NCBI GenBank assembly: GCA_938005655.1
Contig: CALLNA010000043.1
Coordinates: 1 to 6,544, forward strand
Length of the DNA: 6,544 nt
Reading direction: 5' to 3'
From: an uncultured Novosphingobium sp.
GTDB taxonomy: Bacteria; Pseudomonadota; Alphaproteobacteria; Sphingomonadales; Sphingomonadaceae
Part shown: positions 1-5,185 of the stretch, in pieces
Position numbering within the stretch: position 1 is the first letter of the stretch
Layout of the letters: every line of letters starts with the position of its first letter
The notes under the pieces: model-generated
What the model saw: only the letters and a program-made list of their open reading frames with translations
What the model was told of the DNA's origin: nothing
The model's database searches: none
Position numbers and translations under genes: made by a program

Positions 1-697
1 GGCGGTCCTGCCAGCGCCCGGACGGCGCGGCGACGATCAGGGCGCCGACCAGCTCCTCGGCCGCGTCGCGGATCGGCGCGGCCGTGCCGGTCACGCCTTC
101 GCCGGCCTGGTCGACGGTCTGGGCCACGCCCTCGCGCCGGGCGAGGGCGACCGCGGCTCGCAGGGCATCCTTGTTCGTCTCGGTCGTAGGGATGATCCGC
201 GCCGGGCGCAGGGCGGCGAAATAACCGTCCAGCGCGTGCTCGGGCAGGGCGGCGAGCAGCGCCCGGCCGCCGGCGGTGCTGTAGAGCGGCCGCCGGTCCC
301 CGACCGAGACCGTGAAGCGGACCGGATTGCGGCCCTCGATCGAATCGACGTAGGTCATCGTCTCGCCGCCGGGATCGCGCACGCCGAGCACCACGGTCTC
401 GCCGGTCCGGTCGGCGAGGCGGCGCATCCCGTCGCGGATCAGGTCCGAGGATTGCAGCCGGCGCCGCGCCTCCAGCAGGGCGCTGCCGAGCCCGAAGGCG
501 CCCGCGCCGAGCCGCCAGCCCCCGTCGATGGGCACGACGAAGCCCTCGTCGCTCAGCCCCCGCAGCAGCGCGGCAAGGCTGGACTTGGGCGTGTCCAGCT
601 CGCGCGCCAGCTCGGCGAGGCTCGCCGGTCCGGGCCGCGCGCAGAGCGCCTCCAGGATGCGGACGACCCGCGTGACCGACTGCGGCGCCAAGCTCAC
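1..697 (-). CDS. IclR-family transcriptional regulator (3' end cut by window)
   Basis: This is a DNA-binding repressor or activator that senses a small aromatic or organic-acid ligand. About 232 residues are visible and no stop is reached before base 1. Family members are about 250 residues long, so only a short C-terminal tail is missing. Residues about 8-67 form the winged helix-turn-helix, with SLAELARELDTPKSSL as the helix-turn-helix core. From about residue 80 onward is the IclR effector domain, with GETVVLGV, a PLYSTAGGRALLA stretch and DQAGEGVTGTAAPI near the end. The start is the GTG at 697-695, preceded by TGAGG at a spacing of about 8. The nearby ATG at 711 hits a stop after five codons in its frame. 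The gene lies 10 bp behind the flavin oxidoreductase stop and is almost certainly co-transcribed with it. IclR proteins usually regulate adjacent or divergent catabolic genes, so the operators are probably in 1719-1908. The family call is firm; the ligand is unknown. Confidence 0.93.
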   Translation of the reverse strand, partial: MSLAPQSVTRVVRILEALCARPGPASLAELARELDTPKSSLAALLRGLSDEGFVVPIDGGWRLGAGAFGLGSALLEARRRLQSSDLIRDGMRRLADRTGETVVLGVRDPGGETMTYVDSIEGRNPVRFTVSVGDRRPLYSTAGGRALLAALPEHALDGYFAALRPARIIPTTETNKDALRAAVALARREGVAQTVDQAGEGVTGTAAPIRDAAEELVGALIVAAPSGRWQDR

Positions 698-707
698 CGG
701 AGGGGCC

Positions 708-1718
708 TCATCGGAAGGCGGGCAGGACCCGCTCGGCAAAGAGCCGGGCGTAGTGCCGGAATCGGTCCTGGGGCAGGCCGGGCGGCATCATCATCATGAA
801 GTGCTCGACCGGCAGGCGCGCCTGCATCGCCTGGAATTTCTCGATCGCCTTCTCCGGCGTCCAGATTTGCAGGATGCCGCTCCGCTTGAAGTCGTCCAGG
901 CCCATCGGCTTCAGCCCCGGATCGTCGATGCCGATCGCCTTGTCTTCGTTCAGCCAGGCGCCGTAGGAATTGTTGACCCAGTGGTAATAGGGCGCCAGCT
1001 CCTCCATCGCCGCGGCCGGGTCCTCGGCGACGGCCACGAACAGGCCCTGGATGCGGATGCGCGCTTCGGCGGGGTCCTTGCCCTGTTCCCGCAGCTTGTC
1101 GGCGTACATCCCGCAGACGTCCTCGTTGCCGAAGTAGCCGTCGGCATATTTGGCGACGCGCGCCAACGCCTTCTCGGCGAAGCCGCCGATGTAGAGCGGC
1201 ACCTGGCCGCGCGGCGCGGGCGGCACGATCCTGGCGTTCTCGACCTGATAGTATTTGCCCGCGAAAGTCACCGTCTCGCCGGCCCAGAGCCGCCGGACGA
1301 TCTCGAGGAACTCGTCGAAGCGCGCGCCCCGCCGGGTGAAGTCGACGCCGTAGGCGGCGGTCTCGCGGCGGCGGTAGCCGATCGCCAGGGCCATCTCCAG
1401 GCGGCCGCCCGCGAGGTTGTCGAGCACCGCACAGTCCTCGGCGAAGCGCACCGGGTGATACAGCGGGGCGAGCGCCACGCCGGAGCCGATCGCCATCGTC
1501 CGGGTCCGCGCGGCGATGGCCGCCAGGGTGATCATCGGCGAGGGCATGTAGCCGTCCTCGGCGCCGTGATGCTCGGGCACCCAGGCGCCCTGGAAGCCGA
1601 TCGTCTCGGTCCAGGCGATCGTGTCGAGCGTCTCGGCGTAGAGCTCCGCCCAGGGCCGCCGCCAGGGCTCCGGATTGCGGAAATCGTAGAGGTATCCGAA
1701 GGTCAGCTTGGTCGGCAT
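708..1718 (-). CDS. LLM-class (luciferase-like) flavin-dependent oxidoreductase
   Basis: This 336-residue protein belongs to the bacterial luciferase-like monooxygenase superfamily (TIM barrel, FMN or F420). Visible family marks are an N-terminal beta strand (LTFGYLYDF, residues 5-13), GFQGAWVPEHHGAEDGY at 41-57, TMAIGSGVALAPLYHPVR at about 74-91, GGRLEMALAIGY at 104-115, and PLYIGGFAEKAL at 174-185. The start at 1718 has GGGAGA at 1729-1724, spaced 5 nt. An upstream in-frame ATG at 1733 lies 5' of this Shine-Dalgarno and is less likely. The open frame extends far upstream to 1973, but that part would overlap the divergent SDR gene. It is the first gene of a leftward unit with the IclR gene. 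Oxygen-dependent C-H, ketone or aldehyde oxidation with FMNH2 is the usual chemistry, which would need a flavin reductase that is not in the window. The F420 form is less likely outside actinobacteria. The substrate is unknown. An oddity is a run of four Met residues (308-311) near the C-terminus. Confidence 0.93.
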   Translation of the reverse strand: MPTKLTFGYLYDFRNPEPWRRPWAELYAETLDTIAWTETIGFQGAWVPEHHGAEDGYMPSPMITLAAIAARTRTMAIGSGVALAPLYHPVRFAEDCAVLDNLAGGRLEMALAIGYRRRETAAYGVDFTRRGARFDEFLEIVRRLWAGETVTFAGKYYQVENARIVPPAPRGQVPLYIGGFAEKALARVAKYADGYFGNEDVCGMYADKLREQGKDPAEARIRIQGLFVAVAEDPAAAMEELAPYYHWVNNSYGAWLNEDKAIGIDDPGLKPMGLDDFKRSGILQIWTPEKAIEKFQAMQARLPVEHFMMMMPPGLPQDRFRHYARLFAERVLPAFR

Positions 1719-1772
1719 CGATTTCTCCCGCATGGCCTCCGGCGCGGTACACCCGCGAACGGATCGCGTCGA

Positions 1773-1786
1773 CGCCTGTTCAGGCG
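1773..1786. repeat. 14-bp palindrome, candidate operator
   Basis: CGCCTG-TT-CAGGCG is a perfect inverted repeat with 6-bp arms and a 2-bp centre. It lies 55 bp upstream of the flavin oxidoreductase start and 123 bp upstream of the SDR start. Its size suits a dimeric winged-helix regulator such as the IclR protein encoded next door. Chance occurrence in such GC-rich DNA cannot be excluded. Confidence 0.4.
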
Positions 1787-1799
1787 AATATCGGCACGG

Positions 1800-1845
1800 C
1801 GGACGAAAAACGGACGCATTGTCCAAATCGGTCAAGCCGGGGACA
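1800..1845. repeat. Cluster of GGAC/GTCC motifs, possible operator
   Basis: CGGACG occurs at 1800-1805 and again at 1811-1816, separated by AAAAA (period 11 bp, about one helical turn). GTCC at 1821-1824 makes an inverted pair with the second copy (GGAC-GCATT-GTCC), and GGACA follows at 1841-1845. The four motifs lie in the middle of the divergent control region. Binding by a regulator is an inference. Confidence 0.3.
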
Positions 1846-1863
1846 GGCAATCCTTGGCACGAC

Positions 1864-1887
1864 CGCGCAGATGCGCGACGATCGCGC
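1864..1887 (+). promoter_or_regulatory. Two overlapping, mutually exclusive stem-loops in the SDR operon leader
   Basis: CGCGC (1864-1868) can pair with GCGCG (1873-1877) around the loop AGAT. The same segment, read as GCGCGA (1873-1878), can instead pair with TCGCGC (1882-1887) around CGA. The two stems cannot coexist. They end 11 bp before the Shine-Dalgarno GGGAG of the first SDR gene. Whether they form in RNA, or merely reflect local GC content, is unknown. Confidence 0.3.
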
Positions 1888-1908
1888 GAATTGGAGATGG
1901 GAGCAAGT

Positions 1909-2781
1909 ATGGGCACGCTAACCGGCAAGGTCGCCGTCGTCACCGGCGCGAGCCGCGGCATCGGCAAGGGCATCGCGATGGTCCTCGCGGAGCAAGGCGC
2001 GACCGTCTATGTGACCGGCCGCACCGTGACCAAGGGCGAGTATCCGCTGCCCGGCACGGTCGGCGAGACCGCCGAGGAGTGCAACCGGCGCGGCGCGGCC
2101 GAAGGGGGAAGCGGCATCGCCGTCCAGGTCGATCACGCCGACGACGGCCAGATCGCCGCGCTGTTCGAGCAGGTCCGCCGCGAGCAGGGCCGCCTCGACC
2201 TCCTGGTCAACAACGCCTTCCAGCTTTCCGAGGACCTCGTCCTGCCCGGCGGCTTCTGGGAGAAGCCGCTCTCCAACCTGGAGATGATGCAGGTGGGTCT
2301 GCGCTCCAACTACATCGCCGCCTGGCACGCCGCGCAGATCATGGTGCCGCAGGGCTCCGGCCTGATCGCCGCGATCTGCGGCTATGCGGCGGTCAGTTAT
2401 ACCTACGGCGTGGTCTTCGGCACGGTGAAGTCCGGCGTCGACCGCATGGCGCGCGACATGGCCATCGAGCTGAAGCCGCACAACGTCGCCTCGATCTCGC
2501 TGTGGCAGGGCCTGACCATGACCGAGCGGGCCGAGCACAACCTGGCCACTATCCCCGGCCTCAAGGGCGGCGCGGCGACCCAGATGGAGGACCGCTCCTC
2601 GGTCGAGCATCCGGGCCGCGTCCTCGCCGCCCTGCTCGCCGATCCGGACATCATGCGCAAGTCGGGCGGGACCTGGATCACGGCCGAGGTGGCGCAGGAA
2701 TACGGCATCGTCGATATCGACGGGCGGACGATTCCCTCGTTGCGCGAAAAGCGCGGTTCGCCCATCTGGCAGCCGGTCTGA
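1909..2781 (+). CDS. DHRS1-like short-chain dehydrogenase/reductase lacking catalytic Ser and Tyr
   Basis: This 290-residue Rossmann-fold SDR is closest in pattern to the DHRS1 group (VNNA, FWEKP, VGLRSNY, MVPQGSGLI, SLWQG, AQEYGIVDIDGR). The nucleotide site TGASRGIG is intact at residues 12-19, and Arg38 after the second strand favours NADP(H). The catalytic motif is altered. Lys174 is present, but the residue four before it, normally Tyr, is Phe170 (codon TTC, 2416-2418). The position 13 before that, normally Ser, is Cys157. Ordinary hydride-transfer chemistry is therefore doubtful. It may be a pseudoenzyme partner of the next SDR or use other residues; Tyr159, Tyr164 and Tyr166 are close by. 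The start at 1909 follows GGGAG (1899-1903) with a 5-nt gap. The in-frame ATG at 1897 is a weaker alternative, and a longer frame from 1708 would overlap the divergent gene. It is first in a three-gene operon. The fold is certain; the reaction is unknown. Confidence 0.93.
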   Translation: MGTLTGKVAVVTGASRGIGKGIAMVLAEQGATVYVTGRTVTKGEYPLPGTVGETAEECNRRGAAEGGSGIAVQVDHADDGQIAALFEQVRREQGRLDLLVNNAFQLSEDLVLPGGFWEKPLSNLEMMQVGLRSNYIAAWHAAQIMVPQGSGLIAAICGYAAVSYTYGVVFGTVKSGVDRMARDMAIELKPHNVASISLWQGLTMTERAEHNLATIPGLKGGAATQMEDRSSVEHPGRVLAALLADPDIMRKSGGTWITAEVAQEYGIVDIDGRTIPSLREKRGSPIWQPV

Positions 2782-2806
2782 TGGAAGATCGCTGGAGGAT
2801 GCCCGC

Positions 2807-3721
2807 ATGACTGACCTGCGTTTCGACGGCCGCGTCGCCGTGATTACCGGCGGGGGCCGGGGCCTCGGCCGGGCCTATGCGCTGCTGCTGGCGAACCAGG
2901 GCGCGAAAGTCGTGGTCAACGACCTCGGCGCGCCGATCAAGGGGGACGGCAACGACGCGGGCGTCGCCCAGCAACTCGTCGACGAGATCAAGGCCGCGGG
3001 CGGCGAGGCGGTGGCCGACACCAACTCCGTCGCCACGCCTGAAGGCGGCGCGGCGATCGTGCAAACCGCGCTCGACACCTGGGGGCGGATCGACATCCTG
3101 ATCCACAACGCCGGCAACGTCCGCTACGGCACGATCCGCGAGATCAGCTACGAGGACTTCAAGTCGGTGGTCGACGTCCACCTGATGGGCGCCTTCCACG
3201 TGGTCAAGGCGGCCCATCCGGTGATGTGCGACGCGGGCTACGGTCGGATCGTCCTGACCAGCTCGATCGGCGGGATCTACGGCAACAACCGCTGCGTGAA
3301 CTACGGCATCTCGAAGTCGGGGATGCTCGGCCTCAGCAGCGTGGCCGCGCTCGAAGGCGAGGATTTCGACGTCAAGTCGAACGTCATTGTGCCCAGCGCC
3401 GTCACCCGCATGGCCGAGGGCCTCGACCTCTCGCAATACCCGCCGATGGAGCCCGAGCTGGTCGCCCCGGCCGTCGCCTGGCTCTCCCACGAGGATTGCT
3501 CCGTTTCCGGCGAGATGATCGCCGCGATCGGCGGCCGCGTCGCGCGCTGCTTCATCGCCGAGACCAGGGGCGTCTATCGCCCGTCCTGGACCATCGCCGA
3601 GGTGGGAGAGGCGATGGCGGAGATCCACGACAAGGGCGAGGTGCTCGACTTCGGGCTCCACGGCCATGTCGACCACATCATGTACAGCTTCGCCATGGCG
3701 CGGGCAGGAGGCGCGAAATGA
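2807..3721 (+). CDS. SDR-family dehydrogenase resembling the MFE-2 (HSD17B4) dehydrogenase domain
   Basis: This 304-residue classical SDR shows TGGGRGLG at residues 14-21, Asp39 in VVVNDLG at the end of the second strand (NAD preference), HNAG at 100-103, and the catalytic triad Ser153, Tyr166 and Lys170 (YGISK). The order RFDGRVAVITG, GRAYALLLANQGAKVVVNDLG, TSSIGGIYGN and VAPAVAWLSHE parallels the (3R)-hydroxyacyl-CoA dehydrogenase part of peroxisomal multifunctional enzyme type 2. It stands alone here, with no hydratase or SCP2 domain, and has a C-terminal extension of about 60 residues. A 3-hydroxyacyl-CoA or hydroxysteroid-type alcohol is therefore a reasonable substrate guess, not proven. 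GGAGG at 2794-2798 sits 8 nt before the ATG. The gene starts 25 bp after the previous SDR stop, and its own stop overlaps the next start (ATGA). It is the only clearly catalytic SDR of the operon. Confidence 0.95.
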   Translation: MTDLRFDGRVAVITGGGRGLGRAYALLLANQGAKVVVNDLGAPIKGDGNDAGVAQQLVDEIKAAGGEAVADTNSVATPEGGAAIVQTALDTWGRIDILIHNAGNVRYGTIREISYEDFKSVVDVHLMGAFHVVKAAHPVMCDAGYGRIVLTSSIGGIYGNNRCVNYGISKSGMLGLSSVAALEGEDFDVKSNVIVPSAVTRMAEGLDLSQYPPMEPELVAPAVAWLSHEDCSVSGEMIAAIGGRVARCFIAETRGVYRPSWTIAEVGEAMAEIHDKGEVLDFGLHGHVDHIMYSFAMARAGGAK

Positions 3722-4272
3722 CCGGAAAGTCCCGCGACGAACGCATCCAGGACCTGCTCGACCGGCAGGACATCCTCGACGCCCTGACCCGCTTCAGCCG
3801 CGGCATGGATCGCTTCGGCCGCGAGACCTACATGTCCGCCTTCTGGGAGGACGCCGAGATGGCCGCCGGGCCCTATGTCGGTACGGTCGCGGGCTGCTGG
3901 GACTGGGCGATCCCGATGCATGAGGCGGGGCAGCTCGCCACGCACCACAGCCTGCTCAACGTCACCTACGACATCCAGGGCGATACCGCCCACGTCGAGA
4001 CCTACTACATCTTCGTCGGCCGCAATCGCGACGACAGCAACTGGATCGCCGGGGGCCGCTACGTCGACCGCTTCGAGCGGCGGGGCGGCGAATGGCGTAT
4101 CGCGCTGCGCACCAATGCGATCGAGTGGTCGGGGATGCTGCCGACGATGGACATCCCCTTCGCCGACGTTCCGGGCATCCTCGACAACGGACCGGCCTGC
4201 CGCGGCAAGGAGGACATCTCCTATCGCCGCCCGCTGACCAACCGGCGCAAGCCCTTCAACCCGGCGGGCTGA
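3718..4272 (+). CDS. SnoaL-like / NTF2-fold protein with LinA-like Asp/His pair
   Basis: This 184-residue protein has the alpha+beta cone of the SnoaL_4 type. It opens with the helix IQDLLDRQDILDALTRFSRG (10-29), followed by MDRFGRE, FWEDAEM at 42-48, ATHHSLLNVTYD at 74-85, GDTAHVETYYIF at 88-99, and YVDRFERRGGEWRI. Family members include dehydratases, isomerases, dehydrochlorinases and non-catalytic partners. Asp31 and His77 fall where LinA (lindane dehydrochlorinase) has Asp25 and His73, judged from a remembered LinA sequence (His-x3-Asn is conserved). This suggests a proton-abstracting lyase or isomerase role. The start overlaps the stop of the upstream SDR by 4 bp, with AGGAGG at 3706-3711 spaced 6 nt, so translational coupling is likely. 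It is the last gene of the operon, probably soluble and cytoplasmic, with no signal peptide. The fold is confident; the reaction is inferred. Confidence 0.9.
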   Translation: MTGKSRDERIQDLLDRQDILDALTRFSRGMDRFGRETYMSAFWEDAEMAAGPYVGTVAGCWDWAIPMHEAGQLATHHSLLNVTYDIQGDTAHVETYYIFVGRNRDDSNWIAGGRYVDRFERRGGEWRIALRTNAIEWSGMLPTMDIPFADVPGILDNGPACRGKEDISYRRPLTNRRKPFNPAG

Positions 4273-4282
4273 GCCCTCAGCC
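4267..4282. terminator. Small palindrome containing both convergent stop codons
   Basis: GGCTGAG-CC-CTCAGCC has perfect 7-bp arms and holds the SnoaL stop (TGA, 4270-4272) and the XRE stop (TCA on the plus strand, 4277-4279). The two-base centre would open to a four-base loop in RNA. There is no T-tract on either side, so it is at best a weak bidirectional terminator or an RNA-end stabiliser. Confidence 0.35.
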
Positions 4283-5020
4283 GTACCATCGGCAGAAATC
4301 GCTGCCGACCGCCCGGTCCAGCACCTCACGGTATTCGCCGTAGCCCGGCTCGCCGGGGGCGAGGAGGCCGAAGCGTAGGGCCTCGACCTGCTCGGGCGGG
4401 ACCAGTGCGATCGGGCAGGAGACGGGGACGAGCTGCGATCCTGCGCCGACCTGCAAGGTCGAGAGCAGGCCGAACATCCGCCGCTCGCGCGTGCCGCGGC
4501 CGAGCATGATCAGGCGGTACTGGCCGTCCTCGCTCGTCACCAGATAGGTATGGCCCGAAAGGTTCGGCATCGAGACGAAGCCGGCCTGGGTGAAGGTGCT
4601 GTCGGTGCGCTCGCTCTCGGCGAAGCGCAAGTGGCTCGCCGCCTCGTCCCAGAAGATTTCGGTGCGGTAGGCGTAGATCGAATCGGGCTGGCTGAAGGCC
4701 GGGCGCAGCGTCAGGTAGGCGCCCTCGATCCAGCGCACCGCCGGACGGCTGTAGGAGCCCATCGCCTCGGGCGCGAGCAGGGCGTCGGCCGATACGGCGG
4801 CGGCCTGCGGGCGGAGCGGCGCGCCGAGCACGTCCTCGATCCGTACGACGGTCGCCAGGGTGAAGGGGCGGCTGCCGGATAGCGCCTTCTCCAGCGTCGA
4901 CAGGCTGATCCGGGCCATGTCGGCCAGGGCCTGGCGCGAGATCCGCCGCCGGGCCAGCTCCTCGCGCAGCCGCGCGGCGATCGCCTGGCTTTCCGCGGTG
5001 CGCAATTCGGTCTGATTCAT
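4277..5020 (-). CDS. XRE-family helix-turn-helix regulator with uncharacterised C-terminal domain
   Basis: This 247-residue protein has an N-terminal lambda-repressor-type helix-turn-helix at residues about 12-67. ISRQALADMARISLSTLEKA carries the recognition region, and the following helix TLATVVRIEDVLG is typical of the family. Residues about 95-247 form a mixed alpha/beta domain (WIEGAYLTLRPAF, IYAYRTEIFWDE, HTYLVTSEDGQYRLIMLGRG, FGLLSTLQVG) that I do not recognise as a named ligand domain; it may sense a ligand. The start at 5020 has a strong GGGGAGGA (5031-5024). Extension to an ATG at 5065 would run through a repeat array and lacks a ribosome site. It is convergent with the SnoaL gene, with 4 bp between stops, and divergent from the VIT/vWA gene. 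Three tandem 10-bp repeats directly upstream suggest autoregulation. Its target genes are unknown. Confidence 0.9.
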   Translation of the reverse strand: MNQTELRTAESQAIAARLREELARRRISRQALADMARISLSTLEKALSGSRPFTLATVVRIEDVLGAPLRPQAAAVSADALLAPEAMGSYSRPAVRWIEGAYLTLRPAFSQPDSIYAYRTEIFWDEAASHLRFAESERTDSTFTQAGFVSMPNLSGHTYLVTSEDGQYRLIMLGRGTRERRMFGLLSTLQVGAGSQLVPVSCPIALVPPEQVEALRFGLLAPGEPGYGEYREVLDRAVGSDFCRWYG

Positions 5021-5027
5021 GGGTCCT

Positions 5028-5057
5028 CCCCGGACAATTCCGCACATATCCGCACAT
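5028..5057 (-). repeat. Three tandem 10-bp direct repeats, candidate XRE operator
   Basis: Read leftward, the units are ATGTGCGGAT (5057-5048), ATGTGCGGAA (5047-5038) and the diverged TTGTCCGGGG (5037-5028). The shared core is TGTSCGG, repeated exactly every 10 bp, so all copies face the same side of the helix. The last unit overlaps the Shine-Dalgarno of the XRE gene, so bound protein would block both transcription and ribosome access. Confidence 0.55.
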
Positions 5058-5113
5058 TCCGTCAAGGACCTTGTCGCGAACCGCCAGCCTGCGCCGCCGT
5101 CTGCCGAAAGAGG

Positions 5114-5136
5114 CGGACATTTCGCGTGGCTGTCCG
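5114..5136. repeat. Inverted repeat CGGACA-N11-TGTCCG upstream of the VIT/vWA gene
   Basis: The 6-bp arms at 5114-5119 and 5131-5136 are perfect and 17 bp apart from start to start. The right arm extends to TGTCCGG, the same core as the third tandem repeat on the XRE side. It lies 50-72 bp upstream of the 5186 start, in a position suited to controlling that gene. Confidence 0.4.
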
Positions 5137-5185
5137 GCGCCCGCGCTGCCTAACGGAAGGGCTCCCGCAAGAATGGAGCCTGCCC

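Larger units (their letters stand above)
1719..1908. promoter_or_regulatory. Divergent control region between the flavin oxidoreductase and SDR operons
   Basis: This 190-bp non-coding gap holds the 5' ends of two divergent transcription units, so it must contain both promoters and probably the IclR operator. I could not find a convincing paired -35/-10 for either direction; a leftward TTGACC lies at 1835-1830. The region contains a 14-bp palindrome, a cluster of GGAC/GTCC tetramers and two overlapping hairpins, which are listed separately. Its role as a promoter region is inferred from gene orientation. Confidence 0.7.
5021..5185. promoter_or_regulatory. Divergent promoter region between the XRE and VIT/vWA genes
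   Basis: This 165-bp gap separates two divergent starts. A leftward TTGACG (5065-5060) is a possible -35 for the XRE gene, but no matching -10 is clear. The heptamer TGTSCGG or a one-base variant occurs five times: three on the minus strand at 10-bp spacing (5056-5030), and one in each orientation at 5119-5113 and 5131-5137. The promoter role is inferred from gene orientation. Confidence 0.65.

Noticed and set aside
694..711. Possible hairpin at the Shine-Dalgarno of the IclR gene (GAGG-CC-CCTC)
   Set aside because: The arms are only 3-4 bp around a two-base centre and the outer pairs do not match, so a stable structure is unlikely.
785..800. Four tandem CAT triplets
   Set aside because: They are simply four consecutive Met codons of the flavin oxidoreductase on the minus strand; too short to call a functional repeat.
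1708..1908. N-terminal extension of the first SDR to 1708 or to the ATG at 1897
   Set aside because: SDR proteins begin a few residues before the TGxxxGxG site. The ATG at 1909 has GGGAG 5 nt upstream, and the longer forms enter the divergent gene or bypass this ribosome site.
1719..1973. N-terminal extension of the flavin oxidoreductase up to an ATG at 1973
   Set aside because: It would cover the whole divergent control region and the start of the SDR gene; the start at 1718 has a well-spaced Shine-Dalgarno and begins at the expected first strand.
528..2810. A 760-codon open frame on the plus strand across the IclR, flavin oxidoreductase and SDR genes
   Set aside because: Its translation is a low-complexity Arg/Gly/Ala/Pro-rich shadow with no domain pattern, and it lies opposite or out of frame to three well-supported genes.
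5126..5185. GTG start at 5126 for the VIT/vWA protein
   Set aside because: It would put an Arg-rich segment before the signal peptide and has no clear ribosome site, whereas 5186 has GGAG at a spacing of 7.
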